From contig JABJJN010000016.1 in the NCBI GenBank assembly GCA_018660835.1, forward strand, positions 1-62,932: a stretch of DNA of 62,932 nucleotides, written 5' to 3'. The position numbers and the translations under genes were made by a program. Of the stretch, positions 49,863-58,980 are shown in pieces. Under the pieces are notes generated by a model. That model did not search any database, was not told where the DNA came from, and saw only the letters and a list, made by a program, of their open reading frames with translations. Position 1 is the first letter of the stretch. Every line of letters starts with the position of its first letter. The DNA comes from Gemmatimonadota bacterium. Its GTDB lineage: Bacteria > Latescibacterota > UBA2968 > UBA8231.

Positions 49863-52385
49863 CTATTCAGACATCCTGCGACGAAGTTCGCCCTGCGCCT
49901 CGTGAAATAGCCCGATCAATCGACCTCGCACGGCCTCATCTTTGAACACACCCATTTTTTGGGCCCACGTAATACCACCCTCCATGTGTGTCATCATGTA
50001 TTCCCCATCCGTCTCCTCGAACGCGCAGCGCTTGCCGACGTCGATGTAGATGGGCGATGAGTGCGCCATGACGGGACCTGCATCGGTCGCGTAGGGTCCC
50101 CAGCAACGGGCGGCGACCCAACAGGATTTCTCTGTCTTGAGTTTTGTCGACAGTCGCAGGGTCCGATCTCCTTCGTCCGTCGTCTCGCGCTCGTGACGCA
50201 CGCCATTGACAATCAACTCGACCGCCGTCAGGGGCCAGACACTGTTGGCGACAATCTCGATCTCGAGGGTTCCGCCATTACCGGGCAGGGAAATCTCATC
50301 CCCCATCTGGGCCCCCTCGACGCGCAGATCGATCATCGCCCCTGTGCTGGCGAAGGTGTTTCCACGCTTCACAGCCTGACACCAATTCTCGTAGGTAAAT
50401 TCCTCACCGTCGGCGAGTTTGGCGTAGGTGCGCGACCCACCCAGAATGCGACCATTCGACATCTTATCCGTACCACCTACGATGGGCAATTTTTGTCCCA
50501 CATTGAGCCAGCGATAGTAGCCTTTCTCGCCCTGGCCAAGTTGCTCGCCCTGCCAGACCCAGCACATTTCAGCTGCATCCGCATGTCCCATGACGATATT
50601 GGCGGCATTCTCAAAGTCCGGCACGGGTACGTGCGGCATAATGACCAGCCCCCCCTGCGCCTTACATGCCTCTGCCCAGTCTGCCATCAGTGTCTGTACC
50701 TCGCCACCGACCCAGTCTTCCTGCGGGCCACCGGTGCAGATGGGCGCCACCAGTTCGCTCAGCCCAAGCAGAGAGATGTGGCCGAGAACGTGCTGACGAT
50801 TCTCCTGACTCACCCAGACGAGATGGTCGTCACTCGAAGTTGGCGACAGGCCTCCCGTGAACTCCTCCCAGCTTGTGAACAGACGCCCCCACTTGCTCGC
50901 CAGCAGATTTACCACATTCAGATCCTCGCCCGCTGCTTCGAGATGACTCGACTGGGACGAGAGAAAATGCACGTGTGTGTCGCCGGAGTAATACCCCTGT
51001 GCCTTCATATCGAATGCGCGTTTTGCCTTGAGCGTCAGATGCCGCTGCCCCGGCTTGATCTCAACCAACTGCCGCACGGGTTCGTACTCGAAACCGCGTA
51101 CGACCTCAACGAAATTCGCCCCCCGTGGCATCTCGATCTGGCACGTGCCATCGATGTAGGCATACGGCACACCGTTGGTCTTGCAATCCCCCCCCATGTC
51201 TTCGAACCAGGCGATGTTCACATCCTGCTGGTGACCGTGGGGGGCCAGGTAGTTGCCCTGCTTCGAGCGAAAATGCACGCGGCAACCGACAGGTTTCCCC
51301 GTGTCCTCATCTTCGACGCGAACATGAACCCATTCGGTGCCGAGATGACCCACTACTTCGATCTGCACCGGCCCGTCCTTCGCCGTCCCCTCCGCAAGCA
51401 CGTCACCCCAACGGAAGTCAGCCTTCTCTTCACCGGACCCGACACTCAGGGTGCCCCCCTCCGAACCATGCACTTCGACATGTCCGCCGGCGCGTCGTGT
51501 TTGCCCACCCCTGCCCCAGCCAGCCTCTTCGGTTTCGAGGAAATCTTCCTGAGGTTCGAACAGATCATCCTGATGAGCGATGACCCCTCTCTCCATCGTT
51601 ACTTCCGGGGGGGCCTGCTCCCCCTCCACCGTGACAGCCAGCGTTTCTCTTGAGGGCCAGTGAAATGGATCTCCCTCTTCGTCGCACAATGTGATGGCCG
51701 CCAGGGCGATCGGTGTCTTACTCGTCGCTTCCACGACGATCTCTATCAGTGGTTTGTCCGGCGTCGGGTTCTGCCAATCGAAGAGCCACCAGCCACGCAG
51801 ATCGTGTCCATTCGGGCCTTGCGGTGTCGGCTCGTCGGGACGTCCGAAGGAGGAATACACACCGACCTGCACCTGTCCGTAGGGGGCATGACGATCGTCG
51901 ATTGGCACGGAGTGAAATGTTCGACAGTTGCGACACTCGAAGGGATGATGGCCCCAGGGAACGTCCGTGTCGTGTATCTGCCATCGACGTCGCAGGGGTT
52001 GCACGATCTGGCTGCCATCCTGGTAACGAATCACATAGTGCCCCAGGTCTTCACTCGCACCATCGAGGGTCGACCAACTTCCCTCTGTCGGCGCACAGGC
52101 ATGCGCAAAGAGAATTCGCCGGGCGGCACCATCGACCTGGATCGTCACGCTGCGCTCAACCTTCTTCCCTGCATCGGCGACGACGATCAATCGTTTGTCT
52201 TGTTCTGCAGCAGCAAGACAAAAGGGTACGCCCCAGAACAAGGCGTCCCCCCCGGGGAGACCCGTCAAGGGCGTATTGTCGACATCCTCTCCTTGCCAAG
52301 GCCATAGATAGTCGTCACCAAGGGCAACATTGCCGCTGCCTGCGTTGAAGTGAGATGTTAGATCAAGAGGGACAAATGCGGACAT
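49863..52385 (-). CDS. CehA/McbA-family PHP-type metallohydrolase
   Basis: ATG 52385 has GGAG seven bases upstream and is chosen over 52406, giving 840 residues. The N-terminal half is beta-rich and not assigned. Around residue 460 the PHP start motif GYYSGDTHVHF (H-x-H) appears, followed by VIMPHVPVPDFENA and PIVGGTDKMSN for further metal ligands. This layout fits CehA/McbA-type proteins, named from carbaryl hydrolases but mostly of unknown substrate. A carboxyl or phosphate ester hydrolase is plausible. There is no evident signal peptide. The gene begins 17 bases after DUF3392. Confidence 0.82.
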   Translation of the reverse strand: MSAFVPLDLTSHFNAGSGNVALGDDYLWPWQGEDVDNTPLTGLPGGDALFWGVPFCLAAAEQDKRLIVVADAGKKVERSVTIQVDGAARRILFAHACAPTEGSWSTLDGASEDLGHYVIRYQDGSQIVQPLRRRWQIHDTDVPWGHHPFECRNCRTFHSVPIDDRHAPYGQVQVGVYSSFGRPDEPTPQGPNGHDLRGWWLFDWQNPTPDKPLIEIVVEATSKTPIALAAITLCDEEGDPFHWPSRETLAVTVEGEQAPPEVTMERGVIAHQDDLFEPQEDFLETEEAGWGRGGQTRRAGGHVEVHGSEGGTLSVGSGEEKADFRWGDVLAEGTAKDGPVQIEVVGHLGTEWVHVRVEDEDTGKPVGCRVHFRSKQGNYLAPHGHQQDVNIAWFEDMGGDCKTNGVPYAYIDGTCQIEMPRGANFVEVVRGFEYEPVRQLVEIKPGQRHLTLKAKRAFDMKAQGYYSGDTHVHFLSSQSSHLEAAGEDLNVVNLLASKWGRLFTSWEEFTGGLSPTSSDDHLVWVSQENRQHVLGHISLLGLSELVAPICTGGPQEDWVGGEVQTLMADWAEACKAQGGLVIMPHVPVPDFENAANIVMGHADAAEMCWVWQGEQLGQGEKGYYRWLNVGQKLPIVGGTDKMSNGRILGGSRTYAKLADGEEFTYENWCQAVKRGNTFASTGAMIDLRVEGAQMGDEISLPGNGGTLEIEIVANSVWPLTAVELIVNGVRHERETTDEGDRTLRLSTKLKTEKSCWVAARCWGPYATDAGPVMAHSSPIYIDVGKRCAFEETDGEYMMTHMEGGITWAQKMGVFKDEAVRGRLIGLFHEAQGELRRRMSE

Positions 52386-52402
52386 AGTCGAGCTCCGTGG
52401 CA

Positions 52403-52738
52403 TCACATGTATTTTTTGCGTTCAGCGAGGATACCCATCAAGACGAAGGCGCCAACTACCATAGGCGCCAGATAGAGATCACCGAAATATCTAAGCAGTC
52501 TCGCCACGGCGGATGCCCCGGCAACACTGAGCATGCCATAGCCTATGGCGCACAAAGCGATAAAGGCCCCCGTGCGAACGAAAAAATTCAATCCCCGGAT
52601 TCGCTTCTTCACGAATCCGTTGATGTCGTCTCCATAGATCACCAAGATCGTTGTCGTAATCGCTGTTGAGATGGCGGCGAGATGGCCGGCGGCCCAACTC
52701 GACAGTGAGGCGGTGTATTGGATCAGTACTTCCGGCAT
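52403..52738 (-). CDS. DUF3392 inner-membrane protein
   Basis: From ATG 52738 there are 111 residues. AAGG lies 12 bases upstream. The text AAGHLAAISTAITTTILVIYGDDIN, then VKKRIRGLNFFVRTGAFIALCAIGYG, then LYLAPMVVGAFVLMGILAERKKYM follows the DUF3392 pattern with three membrane helices. The function is unknown. The longer upstream frame overlaps the sulfatase gene and is rejected. It is an odd member of a run otherwise made of soluble enzymes. Confidence 0.85.
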   Translation of the reverse strand: MPEVLIQYTASLSSWAAGHLAAISTAITTTILVIYGDDINGFVKKRIRGLNFFVRTGAFIALCAIGYGMLSVAGASAVARLLRYFGDLYLAPMVVGAFVLMGILAERKKYM

Positions 52739-52766
52739 GCTCTTGTTCAGCCTTCGTTCAGGTTGC

Positions 52767-54227
52767 TCAGCGTAGGTCGATGTCTTCGACATTCTCAGGA
52801 ACCGGCAATGAATCCGGTGTCGGTTCAGCGACGATACGCCCCCACGAACTGAGCAGATCCATGTCGGCTTGCAGGCGCGCACTCTCCGCGCTCACAAAGG
52901 CTGGATCCCAGCCGTCGAATACTGCCCGCAGCAATTCGTCGCGAGTCTGTGTGTGCCCCGGGTCCTCGCCCAGATCATGCAATTCTCCGGGGTCCGCATC
53001 TAGATCGAAAAGGATCGGCGCTGTATCGTCGGCATATTTCGTCAGCTTCCATTTGCCGCGACGGATCATGCGGGAAGGTGCGTCATTGGGCGTCGACCCG
53101 TGCTCGGAATACGTCTCGCCTGGTCGATCTGGATCATCCTGTGATCGCAAGGTCTTCAACAGACTGTGACCATCGGCCTGCGGCAACGCCGGCGCCTGCA
53201 TCAGATCGGTGAGCGTCACACCCAGATCCATCAAGTTGCATATCTCTCTCGATGACGAGCCAGGTGAAATCTCACCTGGCCAACGTGCGACCATCGGCAC
53301 ACCCACCGAACCCTCATAGTAGTTGCTCTTCCACCAGCATCCATGCTCGCCAGCCATCTCACCATGGTCGGAGACGTAGATCACCAAGGTGTTGTCGGCG
53401 AGACCCGTCTCATCGAGGCAATCCAGGATCTTTCCGATCTGCCGATCCAGGTGCTCGCACATGCCGAAGTATGCAGCCCGAGCCACTCGTACACGCTCCT
53501 CAGGCAGCGGGGGGTCCAGAATCCCTCGATTGCGGCGAAAATTCACCACCGCTGCAGGCTGCGATTCAGCCCCCGGCTGTTCCGGAATGTCGACCCTGTC
53601 ATAGTAATAATCGAAGAGATCTGGCGGGGCGATGAAGGGGCAGTGTGGGAGCAAAAATCCAGACACGGCCGCAAAAGGGATCTCGCTCTCCGCCCTGGTC
53701 CTCAGCCAATCGCAGGTGCGGGCAGCGACGAGCTCATCCATAGCCTGGTAGCTGGTACTACCCGCACCGGCGATCTCCACGGCCTCTCTACATTGACCTG
53801 TCGTCGACGTCGGGATGGCAGTGAACAGTTTTCCAACACGTGGTGCACCTGGATGAATGGCGCCGTATTCACCAAGTGGACGTTCGCCGAATCCATGTCG
53901 TTGATCGGGCCCATTGAAGTGCATGCGACCGATCAGAGCCGTGTCGATGCCCGCTGCCCCCAGGGAATGGGCCCACGTAGGGATGCCCGAGTGCAGTAGA
54001 TGATGGTTGTTCCATACGCGCGTCGCACTTGGCCGCCGACAGCTCATAAAGGACATACGACTCGGCACGCAGACGGGCGACGCCGTGTAGGCATCATCGA
54101 AACGCATCCCCTCAGACGCAAGCCGATCAAGATGAGGAGTCCTTACCAGCGAGTCCCCGTAGCAACCCAGGTGGTGTTTGCTGTGCTGATCAGAGATCAG
54201 CATCAGGACGTTGGGTGAGTTTGTCAT
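52767..54227 (-). CDS. Formylglycine-dependent sulfatase (choline-sulfatase-like)
   Basis: The 486-residue protein starts PNVLMLISDQHSKHHLGCYG with the metal aspartate D13. The modification motif C53-V-P-S-R is in place in SPVCVPSRMSF, so C53 should become formylglycine. Late metal ligands lie in IYVSDHGEMAGEHG, and the C-terminal half has the usual LFDLDADPGELHDL. It has no signal peptide, which suggests cytoplasmic desulfation. It is the first gene of a seven-gene run. The SUMF1-like protein of the same run lacks active-site cysteines, so the modifying enzyme must be elsewhere. Confidence 0.93.
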   Translation of the reverse strand: MTNSPNVLMLISDQHSKHHLGCYGDSLVRTPHLDRLASEGMRFDDAYTASPVCVPSRMSFMSCRRPSATRVWNNHHLLHSGIPTWAHSLGAAGIDTALIGRMHFNGPDQRHGFGERPLGEYGAIHPGAPRVGKLFTAIPTSTTGQCREAVEIAGAGSTSYQAMDELVAARTCDWLRTRAESEIPFAAVSGFLLPHCPFIAPPDLFDYYYDRVDIPEQPGAESQPAAVVNFRRNRGILDPPLPEERVRVARAAYFGMCEHLDRQIGKILDCLDETGLADNTLVIYVSDHGEMAGEHGCWWKSNYYEGSVGVPMVARWPGEISPGSSSREICNLMDLGVTLTDLMQAPALPQADGHSLLKTLRSQDDPDRPGETYSEHGSTPNDAPSRMIRRGKWKLTKYADDTAPILFDLDADPGELHDLGEDPGHTQTRDELLRAVFDGWDPAFVSAESARLQADMDLLSSWGRIVAEPTPDSLPVPENVEDIDLR

Positions 54228-54355
54228 GGCAGCTTGGTGACTGGTTAGAGGGAGTACGTGGCAAGTTAACCAAGGAGTGTGACCTGTATCAATGCGCCCG
54301 CCGGGTCATTGTGTTCATTGTTGAGACCCAACTACACATGTAGATTCTTCTTGAT

Positions 54356-55702
54356 ATGCCAAACTCAACTGCCAGCGGGAGCGATTACGCCCTTATTGTA
54401 GGCGCCGAGGGCCAACAACCGGCCCTGCGGCGGCATCTCATGCTCGTTCTCAACTATCGCTACGGTCTCGACCTGATCGTTGCCAACAGCTTCTACGAGG
54501 GTTTCAGCAGCACGCAGAAATACGGATCTCGTATTCGCTGTGCCGCCGTCGTTATGGCCAGCAAGGCAGAGAGCAAAACCTCCCTGTCGGCGCTAAACCT
54601 CGACGGCCAGTTCCCGCTGTTTCTGTTGGTTCCAAAGTATCTCGGCGAGCACTATCAGCAGTTGTGCGCGCAAATGGAGAACGTGTCGATTGTCTTCCAC
54701 GAAGACGCCCTCGACGCCTCCAGCGACGACTCGGTGCAGAAACGCATTGAGCGTGTATTTCAGGAGCATGGGATCGGCGAGATTTTCTCAGACGAGGTCG
54801 CGTCTCTGCCTTTTGAAGACATGCAACAGTTGATCGCTCACCGTCTGCGTACAGTGAAGACCTTGCCCACTCTCCCTGAGGTGGCGCTGCGGATCATGAC
54901 GATGGTAGAAGATCCTGAGTCCACCGCGACGGACCTTGAGGACGTGTTGACCGCTGACGCGGCGATCGTGCACAAACTCCTGCAAGTCGTGAACTCACCC
55001 CTCTTCGCCGGCAGTGGCCATCAGGGCGGCTGGACACTGCACGATGCGATCGTTCGGCTCGGCTTCCGCCAGGTCGCCTCCATCGCCCAACAGATCAAGT
55101 TGATGAACAGCCTCGTTCAACCTGAGGAATCCCAGTTCGATCTACGGCGCTTCTGGGAGCATTGTGTTGCCTGCGCCCTGATTGCGGATCGACTTGTGAA
55201 GCTCAAATTGCTGCCCCTCAAGAAGTCAGTACCTTTCAATGATTACTGGATCGGCGCCCTGTTGCACGACTGTGGCAAGTTGATTCTAGGGTTTTTCTTC
55301 TGGGATCATTTCCAGGAACTGATCACGCAAATGGATTCTGAGGAATGTCCCTTTCGACAGGCGGAGAAAGCGACTGGGGACATTGCCAACCACGAACTTC
55401 TCGGCCGTTTGCTGCTGCTCAAGTCAAACGTCGGTGAACAGTTGGTGGAAGCCGTGGGATGCCACCACACAACCGGCAGCGATCCATCAGATTTGACCTG
55501 CATTCTGCACGTGGCGGACAATCTGGCCAAAGGACTCGGGTTCGGCTATCTGACTCAAGAGCCCCTTCTGTGGTCGGCAGACGTCTTGAGCAGACTCGAT
55601 CTGATGCCAGATACGGCGGCTGCTCTTGTCGACAAGATCGGCCAGGACATCTCGGAACGGATTACAGAACTAGTCGATCACTGCACGGCGGCGCCTGGCT
55701 GA
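54356..55702 (+). CDS. HDOD-domain signalling protein with receiver-like N-terminus
   Basis: The 448 residues have an N-terminal segment of about 130 residues with weak receiver-like strand order but no clear phospho-aspartate. The HDOD domain follows: AHRLRTVKTLPTLPEVALRIM, VLTADAAIVHKLLQVVNSPLFAG, AIVRLGFRQV and ALLHDCGKLILG. An H-D pair is retained in the last motif, which is not always so in HDOD proteins. HDOD proteins take part in signalling, often with cyclic dinucleotides or motility control. The gene stands alone, divergent from the sulfatase run. Confidence 0.88.
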   Translation: MPNSTASGSDYALIVGAEGQQPALRRHLMLVLNYRYGLDLIVANSFYEGFSSTQKYGSRIRCAAVVMASKAESKTSLSALNLDGQFPLFLLVPKYLGEHYQQLCAQMENVSIVFHEDALDASSDDSVQKRIERVFQEHGIGEIFSDEVASLPFEDMQQLIAHRLRTVKTLPTLPEVALRIMTMVEDPESTATDLEDVLTADAAIVHKLLQVVNSPLFAGSGHQGGWTLHDAIVRLGFRQVASIAQQIKLMNSLVQPEESQFDLRRFWEHCVACALIADRLVKLKLLPLKKSVPFNDYWIGALLHDCGKLILGFFFWDHFQELITQMDSEECPFRQAEKATGDIANHELLGRLLLLKSNVGEQLVEAVGCHHTTGSDPSDLTCILHVADNLAKGLGFGYLTQEPLLWSADVLSRLDLMPDTAAALVDKIGQDISERITELVDHCTAAPG

Positions 55703-55729
55703 GAGCGGCCGCGGTCTCAGGTCTGCGGC

Positions 55730-56704
55730 TTAGTCCGGCAGACCTTCTTGCAGGATACGTGCGTAGCGCTGCAGTGGAAGATTGCCGCCACTGATGATGG
55801 CAACAACTCTCCTGCCGGCCAGTCTCTCCCGCAGTACGTCCAAAGCCGCCACAGACGCCGCCCCGGCACCCTCCGCCACCAGATGAGCGTCCCGTGCCAG
55901 CCTGCGAACCGCCTCATCGATCGCCGTATCCTGCACGAGGACAAAGTCGGTCAGCCGCTCCCACAGGATCTGCATCGTCATCTCGAAGGGCACTCGTGTT
56001 GCAAGACCTTCATGCACCGACGTCATCCCTGCTTCCACGTCCAGTCGACGCTCAGACCACGCGTGCCAGGCGGCCGGTGCCTGCGCCGATTGTACGCCGA
56101 TGACTTGTGTCGTCGCCTCGCATGCGGCAACGGCGAGACTGATCCCTGCGGCGCCACTGCCACCGCCGACGGGTACAACGATCAGATCCGTCGCCGGCGC
56201 TTCTTGCAGGATCTCAAGACCGATGGTTCCAACCCCCGCGATGAGATCGGGCTCATTAGCGGAGTGTATATAGCGCAGGCCCTCTTTTTCAGCTGCGTCC
56301 TCGACCTGTTCGCGCGCCTCGTCGAAATCCTTACCGAACTGGCGAACATCAGCACCGAGTCGGCGCATCGCCTCGAGCTTGGCTTCGTTTGCGCCTTCAG
56401 CAGGTGCATAGATCACGACAGGGGCATCGAAGAGACGTCCCGCATAGGCGATCGATTGTCCATGGTTTCCCGTGCTGGCGCTGATCAACCCGCCGCTACG
56501 CTGGGCGGCAGACAGGCGGCCCACCAGATACACACCACCGCGCACCTTGAAGGCACCGACGGGTTGAAAACTCTCGCATTTAAGAGACAGATCACAACCA
56601 AAGAACTCTGACAGCGCCGGACACTTGATCAGTGGTGTCGGTGGCAGGTAGTCGCCGATAAATTCGAGGGCACTGTGCACGTCTGCAGGCAGCGGCAGTT
56701 GCAT
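55730..56704 (-). CDS. Threonine dehydratase / serine racemase-like PLP enzyme
   Basis: The 324 residues show fold-type II PLP features: K53 in PVGAFKVRGG for the Schiff base, STGNHGQSIAYAGRL for the phosphate or carboxylate loop, GGGSGAAG for phosphate binding and ISGGN at the end. It lacks the C-terminal ACT-like regulatory domain of biosynthetic IlvA, as in catabolic TdcB or serine racemase. It starts immediately after the phosphopantothenate synthetase stop, so it belongs to that unit. Whether it feeds that pathway through 2-oxobutanoate or acts independently is unknown. Confidence 0.9.
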   Translation of the reverse strand: MQLPLPADVHSALEFIGDYLPPTPLIKCPALSEFFGCDLSLKCESFQPVGAFKVRGGVYLVGRLSAAQRSGGLISASTGNHGQSIAYAGRLFDAPVVIYAPAEGANEAKLEAMRRLGADVRQFGKDFDEAREQVEDAAEKEGLRYIHSANEPDLIAGVGTIGLEILQEAPATDLIVVPVGGGSGAAGISLAVAACEATTQVIGVQSAQAPAAWHAWSERRLDVEAGMTSVHEGLATRVPFEMTMQILWERLTDFVLVQDTAIDEAVRRLARDAHLVAEGAGAASVAALDVLRERLAGRRVVAIISGGNLPLQRYARILQEGLPD

Positions 56705-57445
56705 CTAGTCGGCTCCGGATCGAATGCGAGCTTCAGCCTGGGCAAGAAGCTGCTCGTGCTCGTAGGCATCGGCCAACGACTGTCGATCGATGTTTGTGTC
56801 GTCGATGAGTTGCTGGACACGTGAAATCAGCCGCGGCAGAGCTCGCGCAACATTGTCGACGATGGTGATCGATGCAGTGCGGGCCGTCCTCGAAAGCGGA
56901 TTCAGGTCGACGGTGATGACCTGCCGCCCGAGACGACGCAGTGCCTCACAGCGGTCGCCATCCTCCAGAGGGACAAAGATCACGTCTGCATCGAGAATGC
57001 CTGCAGGATGCACAAAACGTCTATTTGAATCGAGACCGGGTAGCTCGGTTGTGCCATCCGGCAGAAGAACCTCGGAGGCTCCCTGTTGACGAAGAAACTG
57101 AGAAATTCGCCGCTCACGATCTGACGACGTGTGGAAGATATTTACCTCCAGCGGCGCCTTCGCCGCCTGGCTCAAGGCCACCAATTCCTCGCCCACCAGA
57201 GCGGCCGTATTTCCATTGACGGATAACACGGGATGTCGAGCCCTCAGCAAACTCGCCGCTGCCGCATCGATCGCCGTCACCGCCCAGGGCGCCGTCTGCT
57301 CGCCGATCAGGTAGTCATAGGCCTCTCCCCGACCATGGGCGATGAGCCCGTGCGGCGAGGTCACACCGGCGTCCACGCCGGCAACGATCGCCTCTCGCAG
57401 TCTCAGCGACTGATACCTGGGGTGACTTTCAGGGACGTCCGACAT
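56705..57445 (-). CDS. Archaeal-type phosphopantothenate synthetase (4-phosphopantoate-beta-alanine ligase)
   Basis: The 246-residue protein closely follows the DUF137/PPS family: HPRYQSLRLREAIVAGVDAG, then LIAHGRGEAYDYLIGEQT, AAAASLLRARHPVLSVNGN, TSSDRERRI and the late LNPLSRTA. In archaea it joins 4-phosphopantoate and beta-alanine with ATP to make 4-phosphopantothenate, replacing bacterial PanC and PanK together with pantoate kinase. The pantoate kinase gene lies three bases upstream, so the pair is complete here. The length is normal for the family. Presence in a bacterium suggests transfer or deep ancestry. Confidence 0.85.
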   Translation of the reverse strand: MSDVPESHPRYQSLRLREAIVAGVDAGVTSPHGLIAHGRGEAYDYLIGEQTAPWAVTAIDAAAASLLRARHPVLSVNGNTAALVGEELVALSQAAKAPLEVNIFHTSSDRERRISQFLRQQGASEVLLPDGTTELPGLDSNRRFVHPAGILDADVIFVPLEDGDRCEALRRLGRQVITVDLNPLSRTARTASITIVDNVARALPRLISRVQQLIDDTNIDRQSLADAYEHEQLLAQAEARIRSGAD

Positions 57446-57448
57446 AGA

Positions 57449-58297
57449 TCAGATATACTCGACGGCCCGTGTGGATAATGCCGTTGGCGAGGAACCCGTA
57501 AAAGGCAGGGTGCTATAGACAGCATTCCCCAACATGATCATCGACGCCGCTCCGCCCGATTCCTCGACCTCGGCAATGGACCTGATCACTTCTTCGTGCG
57601 CCAGCAATCCTGAATCCTGCGCAAAACGTCTTGAAATCTCGATCGTCGTTGCCATGTCGACCTTTGCCTGGGATGCCAGATCACCCAACTCAGCCAGTGC
57701 CACGTCGGCGGCCTGGTTGATCGCCTGACGACGGATCGGATCGGCGAGGATGTCACGAGTACGGATCTGGCTGAAATAGCGGTAGTGAAGCGCCACCCCA
57801 TCGTCGACAGACAGTGCCTCGGCTGCCAACGGATCCCCCGGTCTGAGCTTCACCAGACATCCACCATGATACTGTGCACAGACATCACCCAGTCCCGTGA
57901 GTTGCTCGACCTCGACAACATGTGCGAGCATCGCCAACTCATGGCGACTATGACCCAGTCCGAGGAGTCGATCGATCGCGAAGCCCGCCGCCAGCGCCGA
58001 TGCACCACTGAGACCAAATCCAGAACTCAAGGGCAAGGTCGTTTGCAGATCGATCATCAGTTCAGCACCCGGCGCCAATCGCGTCGCCAGGCCGATAACG
58101 GTTGGAAAGTCGATCGCTTCGCCATTAAACAGCACCTGGATGCCATGTCCCCCATTCTCGTTCACCGTGGCCGTCACGCCCTCACGAACGGTGTATCCCA
58201 AACCGAGGGAGTGCATCTGCGAGGGATCATCGTGAGCGATAATCTTGAAAACCCCCGAGATGTTTCCCGGCGCGAAAGCCTGTGCTGTGTCCGTCAT
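57449..58297 (-). CDS. Archaeal-type pantoate kinase (GHMP kinase)
   Basis: The 282 residues start QAFAPGNISGVFKI, then carry the GHMP motif PLSSGFGLSGASALAAGFA and GLGDVCAQYHGGCLV, matching pantoate kinase rather than homoserine or mevalonate kinases. The enzyme phosphorylates pantoate to 4-phosphopantoate, the substrate of the synthetase encoded next. The sequential, near-contiguous order suggests co-regulation. No PanK- or PanC-like gene is visible in the window. The start ATG 58297 lies 18 bases after the HAD gene stop. Confidence 0.85.
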   Translation of the reverse strand: MTDTAQAFAPGNISGVFKIIAHDDPSQMHSLGLGYTVREGVTATVNENGGHGIQVLFNGEAIDFPTVIGLATRLAPGAELMIDLQTTLPLSSGFGLSGASALAAGFAIDRLLGLGHSRHELAMLAHVVEVEQLTGLGDVCAQYHGGCLVKLRPGDPLAAEALSVDDGVALHYRYFSQIRTRDILADPIRRQAINQAADVALAELGDLASQAKVDMATTIEISRRFAQDSGLLAHEEVIRSIAEVEESGGAASMIMLGNAVYSTLPFTGSSPTALSTRAVEYI

Positions 58298-58315
58298 CCT
58301 ATCTCCTGCCTCGCA

Positions 58316-58978
58316 TCACTCGGTGTTTGCCAGCCATGCGGGCAACTGTGTCACATCGTCCAGTTGGGCAATCCGTGGAAATCCGTCGAGGGTGCCCAGG
58401 TCAGCAAGGCCTGTTTCGACGAGGACAAAGTCGATTCCTGCCCTTTGGGCGGCGCCCGCATCAGGCGCACTGTCCCCGATATAGATCGCCTGATTGGCGC
58501 TGCATCGCAAGCTTTCCAGCACCTGCAGCAAGCAGCCCGGATCTGGTTTGTGGGCCTGTACGTCTTCGGCGCCAACGATACAGTGCACCAGATCAGTCAG
58601 ACCGTCGCGGGCAAGAATCTCCTCGATGCGATAGCGGAACTTTGTCGTCGCAATGGCACACTTGATCTGCTCGGATCGTAATTGAGCAAACATCTCTGGC
58701 ACACCATCATAGATCCGCGTGTGACCAACCATGACTTCGTCTGCACGGGCGCGGAACAGCTGTGCGAATTGCTCTGCCCGCGGACGCTGCTCCTCTCCGC
58801 ACAGAACCGCCAGCGTGTCCGGAACGGACAGACCGATCGTGCGACGTATCGCCTCTGGATCTGCTACGGGCAGTTCCATCGTGACTTGAGCCGACTGTAC
58901 ACAATCGATCACACCGGCGGAGGAGTCGGCAAGGGTATAGTCGAAATCGAATATCGCCACCACGGGTTTCGCCCGCAT
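58316..58978 (-). CDS. HAD-superfamily phosphatase (phosphoglycolate-phosphatase-like)
   Basis: From ATG 58978 there are 220 residues. F-D-F-D-Y-T-L-A-D in motif I supplies the nucleophile aspartate, and IATTKFRY, KPDP and YIGDSAPDAGAA are motifs II to IV. The cap type fits phosphoglycolate phosphatase-like members. A TTG at 58984 overlapping the previous stop is another possible start. The placement just before the pantoate kinase gene hints at a role in phosphorylated intermediates, but substrate prediction within HAD is unreliable. Confidence 0.88.
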   Translation of the reverse strand: MRAKPVVAIFDFDYTLADSSAGVIDCVQSAQVTMELPVADPEAIRRTIGLSVPDTLAVLCGEEQRPRAEQFAQLFRARADEVMVGHTRIYDGVPEMFAQLRSEQIKCAIATTKFRYRIEEILARDGLTDLVHCIVGAEDVQAHKPDPGCLLQVLESLRCSANQAIYIGDSAPDAGAAQRAGIDFVLVETGLADLGTLDGFPRIAQLDDVTQLPAWLANTE

Positions 58979-58980
58979 GT

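Noticed and set aside
50061..51653. A 530-codon open frame on the plus strand opposite the CehA-like gene
   Set aside because: It is an antisense shadow of a high-GC coding gene. Its translation has no recognisable domain and no plausible start context, while the minus-strand protein has clear motifs.
55705..55722. GC-rich palindrome containing gcggccgc between convergent genes, as a bidirectional terminator
   Set aside because: No T-run follows on either strand and the wider stem is imperfect. It is probably a chance restriction-site-like palindrome.
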